Source: Arthrobacter sp042667405 (GTDB lineage Bacteria > Actinomycetota > Actinomycetes > Actinomycetales > Micrococcaceae). Taken from it: a stretch of DNA of 64,000 bases. The stretch lies in the NCBI RefSeq assembly GCF_042667405.1, contig NZ_JBHVAL010000003.1:1-64000 (forward strand), in the 5' to 3' direction. Under the pieces are notes generated by a model. That model saw only the letters and a program-made list of their open reading frames with translations. It had not been told where the DNA came from and ran no database searches. Both the position numbers and the translations under genes were made by a program. This document shows, in pieces, positions 50,456 through 59,503 of the stretch; position 1 is the first letter of the stretch; each line of letters begins with the position of its first letter.

Positions 50456-51268
50456 ATGTTGTCTGCGCTGAGGAAGTACCTGCTGATCCCACGCCTCATC
50501 AGGCTCTCCTCCGCCGCGCCCAAGGACCCACGCACCGCGTGGGACCAATATTGGGGCAACGTGCGCTCTACGGGTGCCACCGGCGACGTCTTGTGGGACT
50601 CGGGAAGCGACCACGAATTGAACGGCTACCTCCCCAAGCTGGGGCACATGGATCCATCGCTGCCCATAGTGGACGTTGGGTGTGGCAACGGCAGCTTTAC
50701 CCGACTCCTCGCGGAACATTTCCCTCTGGCCTTGGGGCTCGACTACTCTGCCAACGCGGTGGAACGTGCGCGCTTGGAGTCCGCGGATATCCCGACGACG
50801 GCCTTCGCGGTCTGCGACATGACGGCGCCTGACGCCCCTGGGACCGTTGCGAAAGCCCTGGCCGATGCCGGCTGGACGGGCGACGCCAACGTCTTTATCC
50901 GCGGCGTGCTGCACGTACTGGACCGCCGCGGACGTGCGGCCATGGCAGCGAACCTGCTGCCCGTCGTCGGACGCCGTGGCGGAGTGTTCCTGGCCGAGAC
51001 CAATTTCCGGGGCACGCCGGTGGACTACGTCAGCCATCTCGGCGCCACCCGGAAGTCGATCCCGGCGCCGCTTGAGTGGGCAATCCGTGGCTTGCCGATG
51101 CCCGGGCACTTTGGTGCCGCGCAACGCGCCAAGGCGTTCCCGACGTCGGACTGGAACCTTGTGGAGGACGGCGCGACGAACATCGAAACCCGGCCGCTGA
51201 GCAACCCCTCGGCCCCCGACATCATCCCCGGCTACTACGCCATCCTCCGCGCCCGCTCACCCAACTGA
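50456..51268 (+). CDS. class I SAM-dependent methyltransferase
   Basis: A 270-residue methyltransferase. Motif I is IVDVGCGNGSFTRLLAEHF, motif II is ALGLDYSANAVERAR, and an acidic post-II region is CDMTAPDAPG. VNVFIRGVLHVLDRR-like sequence marks motif IV/post. The substrate is unknown. GGAG lies directly before the ATG. The last codons (Pro-Asn) and stop fall within the left arm of the dispersed hairpin that follows. Confidence 0.82.
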   Translation: MLSALRKYLLIPRLIRLSSAAPKDPRTAWDQYWGNVRSTGATGDVLWDSGSDHELNGYLPKLGHMDPSLPIVDVGCGNGSFTRLLAEHFPLALGLDYSANAVERARLESADIPTTAFAVCDMTAPDAPGTVAKALADAGWTGDANVFIRGVLHVLDRRGRAAMAANLLPVVGRRGGVFLAETNFRGTPVDYVSHLGATRKSIPAPLEWAIRGLPMPGHFGAAQRAKAFPTSDWNLVEDGATNIETRPLSNPSAPDIIPGYYAILRARSPN

Positions 51269-51329
51269 GTAACAGCAAACGCTCCAATGAGGCCTCATAG
51301 CGACGTTTGCTGTTACTCAGTTGGGTGAG
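51256..51329. repeat. dispersed hairpin element, CCCAACTGA/GTAACAGCA type, perfect copy
   Basis: Perfect 26-base arms (51256-51281 and 51304-51329) flank a 22-base loop that is itself centred on the palindrome ATGAGGCCTCAT. It fills the gap between convergent genes and overlaps the methyltransferase stop. A decayed copy is at 22857-22923. The outer CCCAACTGA is shared with the element at 28967. Confidence 0.88.
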
Positions 51330-51338
51330 GCGGGGCAG

Positions 51339-53558
51339 CTACTTGAGGCCCGCCCCGGGGAGTAGTTCCGTGGCTCCGAGGGAGTCAGCCACGAACGCGT
51401 AATCCCAGGCCCGCTCCCGCCACTGGACGTACCGGCCGGAAGCGCCACCATGGCCGCCGTCCATCTCAATCTTCATGACGATCGGCTCGCTGCCTGTCGA
51501 TTCCGCACGCAATGCCTGGACCCACTTGGCGGGCTCCACATAAAGAACCCTGGTGTCGTTGAAGGACGTCACCGCGGCGATCTTCGGATAGGCCACCGAG
51601 CGCACATTCTCGTACGGCGTATAGGACTTCATGTACGCATAGGCTTCGGGGTCGGTGATGGGATTTCCCCACTCCTCCCACTCCAGGGCCGACAACGGGA
51701 GTTCCGGATCCAAGATGGTGGTCAAAGCGTCCACGAACGGGACCTGTGCCACTACGGCCGCGTACTTTTCGGGGGCCAGGTTGGCGATGGCGCCCATGAG
51801 CAGGCCGCCCGCCGAGCCGCCCATGGCAGCAATTCGGTCCGGCGAGACCCAGCCGGAGCCTGCCAGCCAGTCAGTGGCGGCGATGAAGTCCGTAAAGGTG
51901 TTCTTCTTGGTGAGCTTCTTCCCATCCTCGTACCAGTGCCGGCCGAGTTCGCCACCACCACGGATGTGCGCAATCACCATCACGATTCCGCGGTCCAAAA
52001 GCGACAGCCGGGCCACCCCAAAGCCGGGGTCCATGCTCACTTCGTAGGAGCCGTACCCGTACACCAGGCCTGCCCCGGTCCCGTCTTGCTGGACCGAAGC
52101 GTGCCGCAGCACTGACAGCGGAACCCGGGTGCCGTCGTCGGCCGTTGCCCACTCACGGGTGGCTGCGTAGTCCGACGACGAGTAGCCGCCCAGCACCGGG
52201 CTTTCCTTGCGAAGGAGCAACTCGCCGGCGGGCAGTTCCGAAGTGGGCAGCACGAAGTCGTAGACCCGTGACGGCGTGAAGTACGAGGTGTAGCCAATAC
52301 GGATAACAGGTGCTTCATAGTCTGAGCCGGAAACACCCGCCGTGTAGAGCTCTTCGTCGAAGGCGGGCTCAACCGGGGCGCCCTGTGCGGCAGTTCCCAG
52401 ACCCGCGAGCGGCAGCACCTGCACGCGCTCGATCGTGTCCTCCCTGATGGACAGCACCAGGTGCGTGGAGGTGACCCCGGCGCCGTTGACGCGCACCTCC
52501 TCGGAATGCTCGACGACGGTGCGCCAGTGCTGCTCGGCGAGCGGCTTGGCCAATTCTTCCGGATCCACCAGGCTCACCATGGAGTTGATGGCGTCCTTGT
52601 TGTGGGTGAGCAGGAGGGTTTCGCGGCCGTCGAGGAGGAATGGTTCGGCCTCGTAGAGGATGTGCTCGTCGCGGGAGATGACGGTGGTGAGTCCGGCGTC
52701 GGGATCATCGAAGCGGAGCAGGCGTGTTTCGCTGAACTCCGAGCAGCCGATGCTGAGCACCAGGTGCCGGCGATCGGAGGCGAGGTCGAAGCCCAGCCAC
52801 ATGGCGACGTCGTCCTCCTGGTAAAGCACCTCATCCTCGGCGACGGGCGTGCCCAGGATGTGCGACTTCACCTGGTAGGGACGCCAGGAATCATCAACCA
52901 CTGTGTAGAAAAGGCGGGTGCCATCGGGGGAGAAGGCCACCCCGTAGAAGATGTTCTCGATGACATCCGGCAGGAGTTCGCCGGTACGGAGGTCCTTGAT
53001 GCGAAGAGTGAAACGCTCATCGCCGGCGTTGTCGACGGCGTAGGCGTAGAGATTGCCATCCATGGTCACGGCTGCGCCGCCCACGCTGAAGAACGGCTGG
53101 CCTTCAGCTTCGACATTGCCGTCCAGGAGCACTTCCTCGCCGTCGATAGCGACACCCGGCTCAACGGCCGGCGGCGTCCAATCCGCTACACGATCGCCGG
53201 TATCCTGCGCACGGACACGGCATTGGATGCTGTACTCCTTGCCTTCCACCGAGCGGCTGTAATACCACCAGCCGTCCTTGCGCCCGGGCACGGACAGGTC
53301 CGTTTCCTGGGTGCGGCCTTTGATCTCCTGGAAGATGGCTTCACGCAACGGCTCCTGATGGGCAGTCACGGCCTCCTGGTAGGCGTTTTCAGCCTTCAAG
53401 TGCTCCACAACTTCCGGAGATTCCTTCTCCCGGAGCCACTCGTAGTGGTCCACAAAAACGTCTCCGTGGTGCTCGCGGCGACTGGGAACGCGCTTGGCTA
53501 CAGGCGGCTCCAGGGCGCTTTCCGGGGCGGCGGAGGATGCAGAAGAAGTGTGGCTCAT
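51339..53558 (-). CDS. S9-family peptidase, oligopeptidase B type
   Basis: A 739-residue cytoplasmic prolyl-oligopeptidase-fold enzyme that cleaves short peptides, usually after basic residues. Residues 20-420 form the beta-propeller gate. The catalytic domain follows: GGGELGRHWYEDGKKLTKKN, the nucleophile in AMGGSAGGLLMGA, and the final histidine in EMDGGHGGASGR. The length is close to that usual for oligopeptidase B. A monocistronic minus-strand gene. Confidence 0.92.
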   Translation of the reverse strand: MSHTSSASSAAPESALEPPVAKRVPSRREHHGDVFVDHYEWLREKESPEVVEHLKAENAYQEAVTAHQEPLREAIFQEIKGRTQETDLSVPGRKDGWWYYSRSVEGKEYSIQCRVRAQDTGDRVADWTPPAVEPGVAIDGEEVLLDGNVEAEGQPFFSVGGAAVTMDGNLYAYAVDNAGDERFTLRIKDLRTGELLPDVIENIFYGVAFSPDGTRLFYTVVDDSWRPYQVKSHILGTPVAEDEVLYQEDDVAMWLGFDLASDRRHLVLSIGCSEFSETRLLRFDDPDAGLTTVISRDEHILYEAEPFLLDGRETLLLTHNKDAINSMVSLVDPEELAKPLAEQHWRTVVEHSEEVRVNGAGVTSTHLVLSIREDTIERVQVLPLAGLGTAAQGAPVEPAFDEELYTAGVSGSDYEAPVIRIGYTSYFTPSRVYDFVLPTSELPAGELLLRKESPVLGGYSSSDYAATREWATADDGTRVPLSVLRHASVQQDGTGAGLVYGYGSYEVSMDPGFGVARLSLLDRGIVMVIAHIRGGGELGRHWYEDGKKLTKKNTFTDFIAATDWLAGSGWVSPDRIAAMGGSAGGLLMGAIANLAPEKYAAVVAQVPFVDALTTILDPELPLSALEWEEWGNPITDPEAYAYMKSYTPYENVRSVAYPKIAAVTSFNDTRVLYVEPAKWVQALRAESTGSEPIVMKIEMDGGHGGASGRYVQWRERAWDYAFVADSLGATELLPGAGLK

Positions 53559-53751
53559 GGGGCCACTCTATAGAGGCGCTCGGACACCAAACCATAAATT
53601 TCGCTCACAGCGCCTGGCGGCGCCCTGCGAGCTGATCGTCGGCTGTGACTTGAAACTACAACTCTGAATTGGCGTCATGAGTTGTGCCGACCCCTCACTC
53701 CTTCTATTGCGAGCACGATTTCGTACGGTGCCCGGACAGTTGGAGGTTCAG

Positions 53752-54549
53752 ATGGTCACGTTTTATCCACAGGGTGTTGTGCCGGGCAGGAAGGGAATGT
53801 CCCCTGCCCGCCAGTGCTCCGAATCCATGCGAAGGTCCCTCGTGGATCTGGAAGTCATCATTCCCGCCTACAACGAGGCCTCAAGAATCCCGGGAACCCT
53901 TCGGCAAACCATGGAATTCCTGGCTGACCAGCCCTGGTCTTCGCGCATCGTTGTGGTGGACAACGGCAGTGTGGATGAGACCGCTGCCGTGGTCCGCCGG
54001 ATCTCCCGCGAGCAGCGTGACGGAGTGCCGGTATCGGTCGTGGGTTGCGCACGCCGTGGCAAGGGTGCGGCAGTCAGAAGGGGCCTCCTCAGCGGAACAT
54101 CCAAGTTCACCGGGTTCTTCGACGCCGACCTCGCCACCCCGCTGGAAACCCTCACCAAGACGATGGCCCACCTCTCACGCGGCGCAGCGGCCGTCATCGC
54201 CTCGCGCCACGCTCCCGGTTCCACCTTCGTCCGTCCCCAGCACCTCGGCCGCAGGGTGGGTGGCACCGCGTTCCGGGTGTTGACCCGCTCCAAGGTCAAG
54301 GGGATCCAGGACACCCAGTGCGGCTTCAAGTTCTTTGAGCGGGATGCGCTCACCGCTGCGATGGTGCAGTGCCGCAGTACGGGCTTCGCCTTCGACGTCG
54401 AACTCCTCCTGCGGCTCCAGGACAACAAATCCAGCATCATCGAAATCCCGGTGGCATGGACGGACGGATCGGAGTCAACCTTCCGCCCGTTCCAGGATGG
54501 CGTGGCCAGCTTTGCCTCAGTGCTGCAACTTCAGAAAGCGATGCCATGA
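53752..54549 (+). CDS. dolichyl-phosphate-type glycosyltransferase (GT2)
   Basis: A 265-residue GT2 enzyme like DPM/ALG5 sugar-lipid synthases. LEVIIPAYNEASRIPGTL opens the fold; VVDNGSVDET and GKGAAVRRGLL are typical; the DxD is FFDADLATP. IQDTQCGFKFFERDA is the ALG5-like acceptor region. No C-terminal membrane helix is present. ATG 53752 has TGGAGG at ideal spacing; upstream in-frame positions lack this. It is the first gene of the glycan cluster and overlaps the next by ATGA. It probably makes a polyprenyl-phosphate sugar donor for the membrane transferase at 59504. Confidence 0.87.
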   Translation: MVTFYPQGVVPGRKGMSPARQCSESMRRSLVDLEVIIPAYNEASRIPGTLRQTMEFLADQPWSSRIVVVDNGSVDETAAVVRRISREQRDGVPVSVVGCARRGKGAAVRRGLLSGTSKFTGFFDADLATPLETLTKTMAHLSRGAAAVIASRHAPGSTFVRPQHLGRRVGGTAFRVLTRSKVKGIQDTQCGFKFFERDALTAAMVQCRSTGFAFDVELLLRLQDNKSSIIEIPVAWTDGSESTFRPFQDGVASFASVLQLQKAMP

Positions 54550-55988
54550 CCTTCGTCCTGCCCGACCTCAACGCTCCCGGCAAGCTGGCCGGCAAGCGTG
54601 TACTGGTGCTGAACTGGCGCGATGTCCAGCACTCCCTCGCAGGCGGTGCCGAGCAGTACATGCACCAAATATCCAGGAGGTGGGTTGAGAACGGCGTCAA
54701 AGTCACGTGGTTTACGGGTCGCGACGCCGGTCAGTCGCCTGAGGAGCTCATCGACGGTATCCGGATACTCCGGGGAGGTGGCCCGCTGTCCATCTACGGG
54801 AGGACTGCGTTGCGGCTTCTGCGCAGTAACGGCCGGTTCGACGCCGTTGTGGACTGCCAGAACGGGATCCCATTCTTTTCCCCGCTGTTTCTCCCCAAGG
54901 ACGTTCCGATTGTCCAGGTGGTGCACCACGTCCACCAGGATCAGTTCCGCACACGCTTTTCTCCACCCATGGCAGCTGTCGGCCGCTTCCTGGAAAACAC
55001 GGGAGCCAAACGGGTCTACGGCCAGCGGGCCATCGTGGCAGTGTCACCTTCCACGAGGCTGGAACTGCGGAAACTGGGCTTCGCTGGTCCCGTTCACGTG
55101 GTGCCCAACGGCACGATAGATATCCCCGGAAAAGTGGCGAGCCGAACGTCTGCGCCGAGCATCGCCGTCGTCAGTCGTCTGGTACCGCACAAACGGTTGG
55201 ACCTCCTGCTGGGGCAGTTCGCTGTTGCTGTACGCAGCGTTCCACAGTTGACGATGGACATCGTCGGAGACGGTCCGGAACGGGCAAGGCTTCAGCAGCT
55301 CGCCATGGACCTGGGCCTCGGTCACGCCGTGACGTTCCACGGCTATCAACCCAATGACATCCGGGACCTCATACTCGGCAGGGCTTGGCTGACGGCGTCC
55401 ACGTCCGCCTCCGAGGGGTGGGGCTGCTCTGTCATCGAAGCAGCCGCATGGGGAGTTCCCTGCGTGGCCCTTCGCGTGCCAGGCATACGGGATTCCGTTG
55501 TGCATGGCAGGACTGGCTGGTTGGTGGAGGACCCGCGGGAGTTCGGCGGTGCCCTGACCGAGGCCATTACGGAGTTGTCGCAGGCCGGCGTCGCCGCAAA
55601 CATCGCGGCCCAGTGCCGGGAATGGGCCCGCTGTTTCACCTGGGAACGCAGCACCAGGTTGCTCACGGGGGTACTGCTCGAGGAGGGCAGGTTGCGAAGG
55701 GAATGCGGGGATCCCCTGGCGGGCCATTCCGATCTCTCCACGCTTGTGAGGTTCGAATTGCCCGACGGCGCGCCACTGCGGTCCATCCTGCGGCCTACGG
55801 ATGAAGTGGCCCTCATGGACGACGGGCATGTGGCTGTGTTGATGAAGGGACGCGATGAATTCGAGGCTTTCGCAGCCCTTCAGAACATCGGAGTATCCAC
55901 TGCCGAACTGCGCCACGCAGGCCGAAACGCCCTCCTGGCGGGTCCGGGAAGCATGCTTACTCCTGCTGATGCCATCGATGGCCAGTAG
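54546..55988 (+). CDS. GT4 glycosyltransferase with degenerate GGDEF-like C-terminus
   Basis: A 480-residue GT-B glycosyltransferase. N-domain marks are GGAEQYMHQISRRW and HHVHQDQF. The donor domain has VVSRLVPHKRLDLLL and ASTSASEGWGCSVIEAAAWG (the E-x7-E region). About 110 extra residues follow at the C-terminus. Within them RPTDEVALMDDGHVAVLMKG resembles the RxxDxxARxGGDEFxxLL stretch of diguanylate cyclases, with the active site lost. The resemblance is my own reading. It is coupled to the GT2 gene before it and overlaps the flippase gene by 11 bases. Confidence 0.85.
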   Translation: MTFVLPDLNAPGKLAGKRVLVLNWRDVQHSLAGGAEQYMHQISRRWVENGVKVTWFTGRDAGQSPEELIDGIRILRGGGPLSIYGRTALRLLRSNGRFDAVVDCQNGIPFFSPLFLPKDVPIVQVVHHVHQDQFRTRFSPPMAAVGRFLENTGAKRVYGQRAIVAVSPSTRLELRKLGFAGPVHVVPNGTIDIPGKVASRTSAPSIAVVSRLVPHKRLDLLLGQFAVAVRSVPQLTMDIVGDGPERARLQQLAMDLGLGHAVTFHGYQPNDIRDLILGRAWLTASTSASEGWGCSVIEAAAWGVPCVALRVPGIRDSVVHGRTGWLVEDPREFGGALTEAITELSQAGVAANIAAQCREWARCFTWERSTRLLTGVLLEEGRLRRECGDPLAGHSDLSTLVRFELPDGAPLRSILRPTDEVALMDDGHVAVLMKGRDEFEAFAALQNIGVSTAELRHAGRNALLAGPGSMLTPADAIDGQ

Positions 55989-57516
55989 CAGCAAACGCAA
56001 GGACAGGGCCCCCGAACACCACTCAAAAGTAGCCCGCAACAGTGGCTTTCTCGCCATCTCCGCAGGAGTTGTCGGCGCGGTCAGCTACGCCTGCACTCTC
56101 TTGATGGCCAGCATGCTTGAAACCACGCAATACACTCACTTTGCCGCTGCCGCCATGATCCTGGGAGTGGTTGGAATTGTTGCCAATGCCTTGGTTCCGC
56201 TTCCCCTCTCGCATGTCGTTGCCGTTCACCCGGAGGGCAGCGAGGAGCGGCGGAACGGCATGGCCTTCTCGGTGTACGTTTCCGCTCTTTCCGGTCTTGC
56301 CGCAGCGATCATCACTGGCGGCGTGACACTGGCGCTGGCTGGTCCTGCCTTGGCTGCCCCCGTTGCGCTGGCAGCGCTTGGGATTTTCGTGGCGAATGCA
56401 CCTTCCGGGTGGCTGCAGGGTGAGCTCCGTTTTACTTGGTATGCGTTGTCCACCATCGGCGAGGTTGGCCTCAGGTTCGTTTTCAGCCTGTTGGTGATCT
56501 GGATGGCCTGGGGTGCCGGAGGAGCGGTTCTGGGCTTCGTCGCCGGGTGCTTGGCGCCGTTGGTAGTCCCGTGGTCGTTCTACCGTGACCTCCGATGGCG
56601 GCCGGGCGTGCTGCTGGAGAAATGGCGATGGTCAGAGACAGGCGATATCGCGCTGGTTCTCTGCGTGGTCTCGGTTCTGGTGGGCGTCGACGTTGTGGTG
56701 GTGGGCTTTCTCGACGGCGGTTCCACCGCTGCTGCCGGCTTCCAGGCACTCGCCACGATCGCCAAGGGGCCCGTCTACGTTGCCGTCGGGACGGCGTTGG
56801 TGGCATTTCCCCTGCTTCGCAGTCGCGAAGCCAAGACTGCTGAGGTGCTCGGCGCATCGTTTGCTTCCTTTGGGCAACTCGCAGTGGTGGCCTTCGCCAT
56901 CATCGCCACTGCGCCGCCGCTGATGGCTGGAATGCTTATTCCAGAGAAATATCACGGCTCCCTGGGGCTCTTGCCGTGGCTGGCGGCCTCTGGCCTTGGC
57001 TATGCGGTCCTCATGGTGCTCTCCACGGTCCTTCTGGCGATGCGTGCTTATCGCCGCTGCCAACTCGGCCTGGCGTGTGCCTGCCTGCTGGTAGTCGGCG
57101 GGCTATGGGCTGGTTGGGAGACGAACGCTGTGGACGGCATGGCCATGGGTTCCGCCGTCGGCGCGGTGACGGCGGGGCTGGTCATGGCAGTCCTGGCGCG
57201 CCCGGTGCTGGCCGCGGCCGCGTCCACGCCGGGAAAGGGAACGGGCCGGTTCGTCATTCCGGCGGCCGCCCTGGTCGTGGTCCTCGCGGCGGCGGCCCAG
57301 GTGCAGCCCTTGCTTTGGCTTGCCATTGCCATGATCAGCGGCGTTACCGTACTTGCCCACCAGCGCGGCTTGCTGCCGCGCAGGAACGACTTCAAGCTTC
57401 GACGACGACGACCGCCGGGTGCCGCCGTCGACTTGCGTACCGGGCGGCGGTCCATGGCACCTCAGGCAAAGGCAAGCGGTCGAGTGCAGTCCAACGAATA
57501 CGGAGCGGAGCGATAG
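55978..57516 (+). CDS. polysaccharide flippase-like membrane protein (MOP type)
   Basis: A 512-residue protein with about 12 helices. The N-terminal pattern SGFLAISAGVVGAVSYACTL, then later pairs of helices, matches Wzx/PST-type exporters that flip lipid-linked glycans. The C-terminus (about 460-512) is Arg-rich and cytoplasmic. Start 55978 is used, overlapping the GT4 gene end; ATG 55969 is an alternative. Between two GT4 genes, it is the natural exporter of the cluster's glycan. Confidence 0.78.
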   Translation: MASSSKRKDRAPEHHSKVARNSGFLAISAGVVGAVSYACTLLMASMLETTQYTHFAAAAMILGVVGIVANALVPLPLSHVVAVHPEGSEERRNGMAFSVYVSALSGLAAAIITGGVTLALAGPALAAPVALAALGIFVANAPSGWLQGELRFTWYALSTIGEVGLRFVFSLLVIWMAWGAGGAVLGFVAGCLAPLVVPWSFYRDLRWRPGVLLEKWRWSETGDIALVLCVVSVLVGVDVVVVGFLDGGSTAAAGFQALATIAKGPVYVAVGTALVAFPLLRSREAKTAEVLGASFASFGQLAVVAFAIIATAPPLMAGMLIPEKYHGSLGLLPWLAASGLGYAVLMVLSTVLLAMRAYRRCQLGLACACLLVVGGLWAGWETNAVDGMAMGSAVGAVTAGLVMAVLARPVLAAAASTPGKGTGRFVIPAAALVVVLAAAAQVQPLLWLAIAMISGVTVLAHQRGLLPRRNDFKLRRRRPPGAAVDLRTGRRSMAPQAKASGRVQSNEYGAER

Positions 57517-58662
57517 ATGAGAGTCCTGCATTTAGGGTTCGAGGATCCACTGATGCCAGGAGCCGGCGGAGGGTCGGTAAGGACCCGCGAAGTCAACCGT
57601 CGATTGGCGGCCAAGGGCTTTCACATCACGGTGTTGACCACCCGGTACCCGGGTTGGCAAGAACGCGTCGAGGATGGGGTGCACTATGTCCCGATCGGCT
57701 TCGGAAGGGGAGCGAACCGGCTGACCCGCCTCTTGGCCTACGTGGCCAAATTGCCTTATGAAGTTGCTAGGCGACGCTCACCAACTGAACTGGTGGTGGA
57801 AGACTTCTTCGCCCCGTTTTCCACCATGGCCGCACCGCTGTGGACTCGACGTCCAACTATTGGCATTGTCCAGTGGCTCCATGCCGCAGAAAAAGGACGG
57901 CAGTACAAACTGCCACTGCACTGGATCGAACGACTTGGCGTGCGGACACATAGCCGGCTCATCTCTGTCTCGGAAGGAATCAGCGAGAGATTGAAAGAGG
58001 TGAACCCGGACCTCCATGTCGATGTCATCGGCAACGGTGTTGACCCGGGCATAGGGGAGATCGGGCCCAACCTCGGCCAGGACGTTCTCTTCCTGGGCCG
58101 CCTTGAAGTAGGACACAAGGGATTGGATCTCCTTGTGCAAGCGTGGGCCGACATTCGTTGTCGCATAGATGGCAAGCTTCTGATCGCCGGCACCGGTCCG
58201 GACGAAGAACGGCTTCGTGCGTCCATTGAGGCTGCCGGCCTCTCTGACTCCGTAGAGATGCTCGGTTGGCTGGCCGGCGATGCAAAGTTCAGGGCGTTGA
58301 GCAATGCACGGTTGCTGGTGGTGCCCTCCCGGCACGAGACTTTTGGGTTGGTGGCCATCGATGCGCTGGCCGCGGGCACACCGGTTGTTGCCTTCGATAT
58401 CCCTTGTCTGCGGGAGATCATCCCGCCCGGCGCTGGGTGGCTGGTTGAGGCGTTCGATGTCAAAGCGTTTGCAGACCAAGTCGTCCGCAGCTATGCCTCG
58501 AATGGACTCAAAGAAGTTGCTACCCAGGGGCGGAAATTCGCCGCCGGTTACAGCTGGGACGCGCTCGCCGGTATGCAGGCCGAGGCCTACTGCACAGCTC
58601 TTGCTGAACTACGGAAACCACAGAGCCAGCGGCCACGAGCCCGCAACGATATGAAGGCTTAG
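57517..58662 (+). CDS. GT4 family glycosyltransferase
   Basis: A 381-residue GT-B enzyme. GGGSVRTREVNRRLAAKGFH is the glycine-rich N-terminal loop. The C-terminal donor domain has LFLGRLEVGHKGLDLLVQAW, IAGTGPDEERLRA and VPSRHETFGLVAIDALAAGTP. GGAGCG precedes the ATG. It lies directly between the flippase and deacetylase genes (no gap to the latter), so it shares their transcript. The sugar is unknown. Confidence 0.9.
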   Translation: MRVLHLGFEDPLMPGAGGGSVRTREVNRRLAAKGFHITVLTTRYPGWQERVEDGVHYVPIGFGRGANRLTRLLAYVAKLPYEVARRRSPTELVVEDFFAPFSTMAAPLWTRRPTIGIVQWLHAAEKGRQYKLPLHWIERLGVRTHSRLISVSEGISERLKEVNPDLHVDVIGNGVDPGIGEIGPNLGQDVLFLGRLEVGHKGLDLLVQAWADIRCRIDGKLLIAGTGPDEERLRASIEAAGLSDSVEMLGWLAGDAKFRALSNARLLVVPSRHETFGLVAIDALAAGTPVVAFDIPCLREIIPPGAGWLVEAFDVKAFADQVVRSYASNGLKEVATQGRKFAAGYSWDALAGMQAEAYCTALAELRKPQSQRPRARNDMKA

Positions 58663-59457
58663 ATGCCGGTCCGATCGCGAGTTGAAAGGTCCATGACGGG
58701 TGACGCTCCGTGGCTGTTCCTGTCGCCCCACTTGGATGACGCTGTGTTGTCCTGCGGCGCCCTGATCGAGGCCCAGTCCCAGGAACGCAGGATCATTGTG
58801 GCCACCATCTTCACGGAGGCTCAGCCGCCCCCGCACACCCGTGCAGCCCGATCGTATGTGCGCCAGTGCACCATACCCGACGCCGGGGAACTGTTTGAGG
58901 CCAGGCAGTCTGAGGACCGCGCTGTGTTGCAGGAACTGGGGGTTGAGTCCATTCATCTTGGCGAAGTGGACGCGCTGTTCCGACGTCGGCGCAAGCCACC
59001 GATGGTGGGCAGCAGCGTGTGGGAGGGGCTCCTTCCGGAGTTGACCCACCGCTACCCCAGCTACCGTTTTGACATCGCGATGGGCAGGATCGCCAAAGGC
59101 GACCTGGCACTCATCGGCCAACTCCGTGCAGACGTCGCTGCACTCATCGCAAGAACGCAAGCCGAACTGCTGTTTTGTCCTGCGGGAGTGGGCAAGCATG
59201 TGGACCACCTCATGACCCGCGAGATAGGTATGGGGCACCCGGAGAACGTGGTGATGTATTCAGACTTCCCCTACGACCTGGTGGCTGCTCCAGATCGGAC
59301 CTATATGTCGAAAATGGGCTTTGTGCCGTGGACCTGGGATACGGGACTGGACGCCAAACCCGCGCGGATCAGGCAGTACTTAACGCAGGCAGACGCCTTG
59401 TTCCCTGATGGAGATATTCCAGTGAACCCCGAGACCTACTACGTGCCTGGGCCTTAA
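58663..59457 (+). CDS. PIG-L family deacetylase
   Basis: A 264-residue zinc-dependent N-acetylsugar deacetylase. The metal site PHLDDAVLS (His23, Asp25, Asp26) and the second metal motif KHVDHLMTRE are complete. Family members deacetylate GlcNAc in GPI, mycothiol, teicoplanin or glycans; in this cluster, deacetylation of the surface glycan or of a lipid-linked sugar is likely. Begins right after the GT4 stop. There is no signal peptide, so it acts in the cytoplasm. Confidence 0.88.
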   Translation: MPVRSRVERSMTGDAPWLFLSPHLDDAVLSCGALIEAQSQERRIIVATIFTEAQPPPHTRAARSYVRQCTIPDAGELFEARQSEDRAVLQELGVESIHLGEVDALFRRRRKPPMVGSSVWEGLLPELTHRYPSYRFDIAMGRIAKGDLALIGQLRADVAALIARTQAELLFCPAGVGKHVDHLMTREIGMGHPENVVMYSDFPYDLVAAPDRTYMSKMGFVPWTWDTGLDAKPARIRQYLTQADALFPDGDIPVNPETYYVPGP

Positions 59458-59503
59458 GGCAGGACCGGACGCCAAACGGTGGAACACATTATTGAAGGGC
59501 ATT

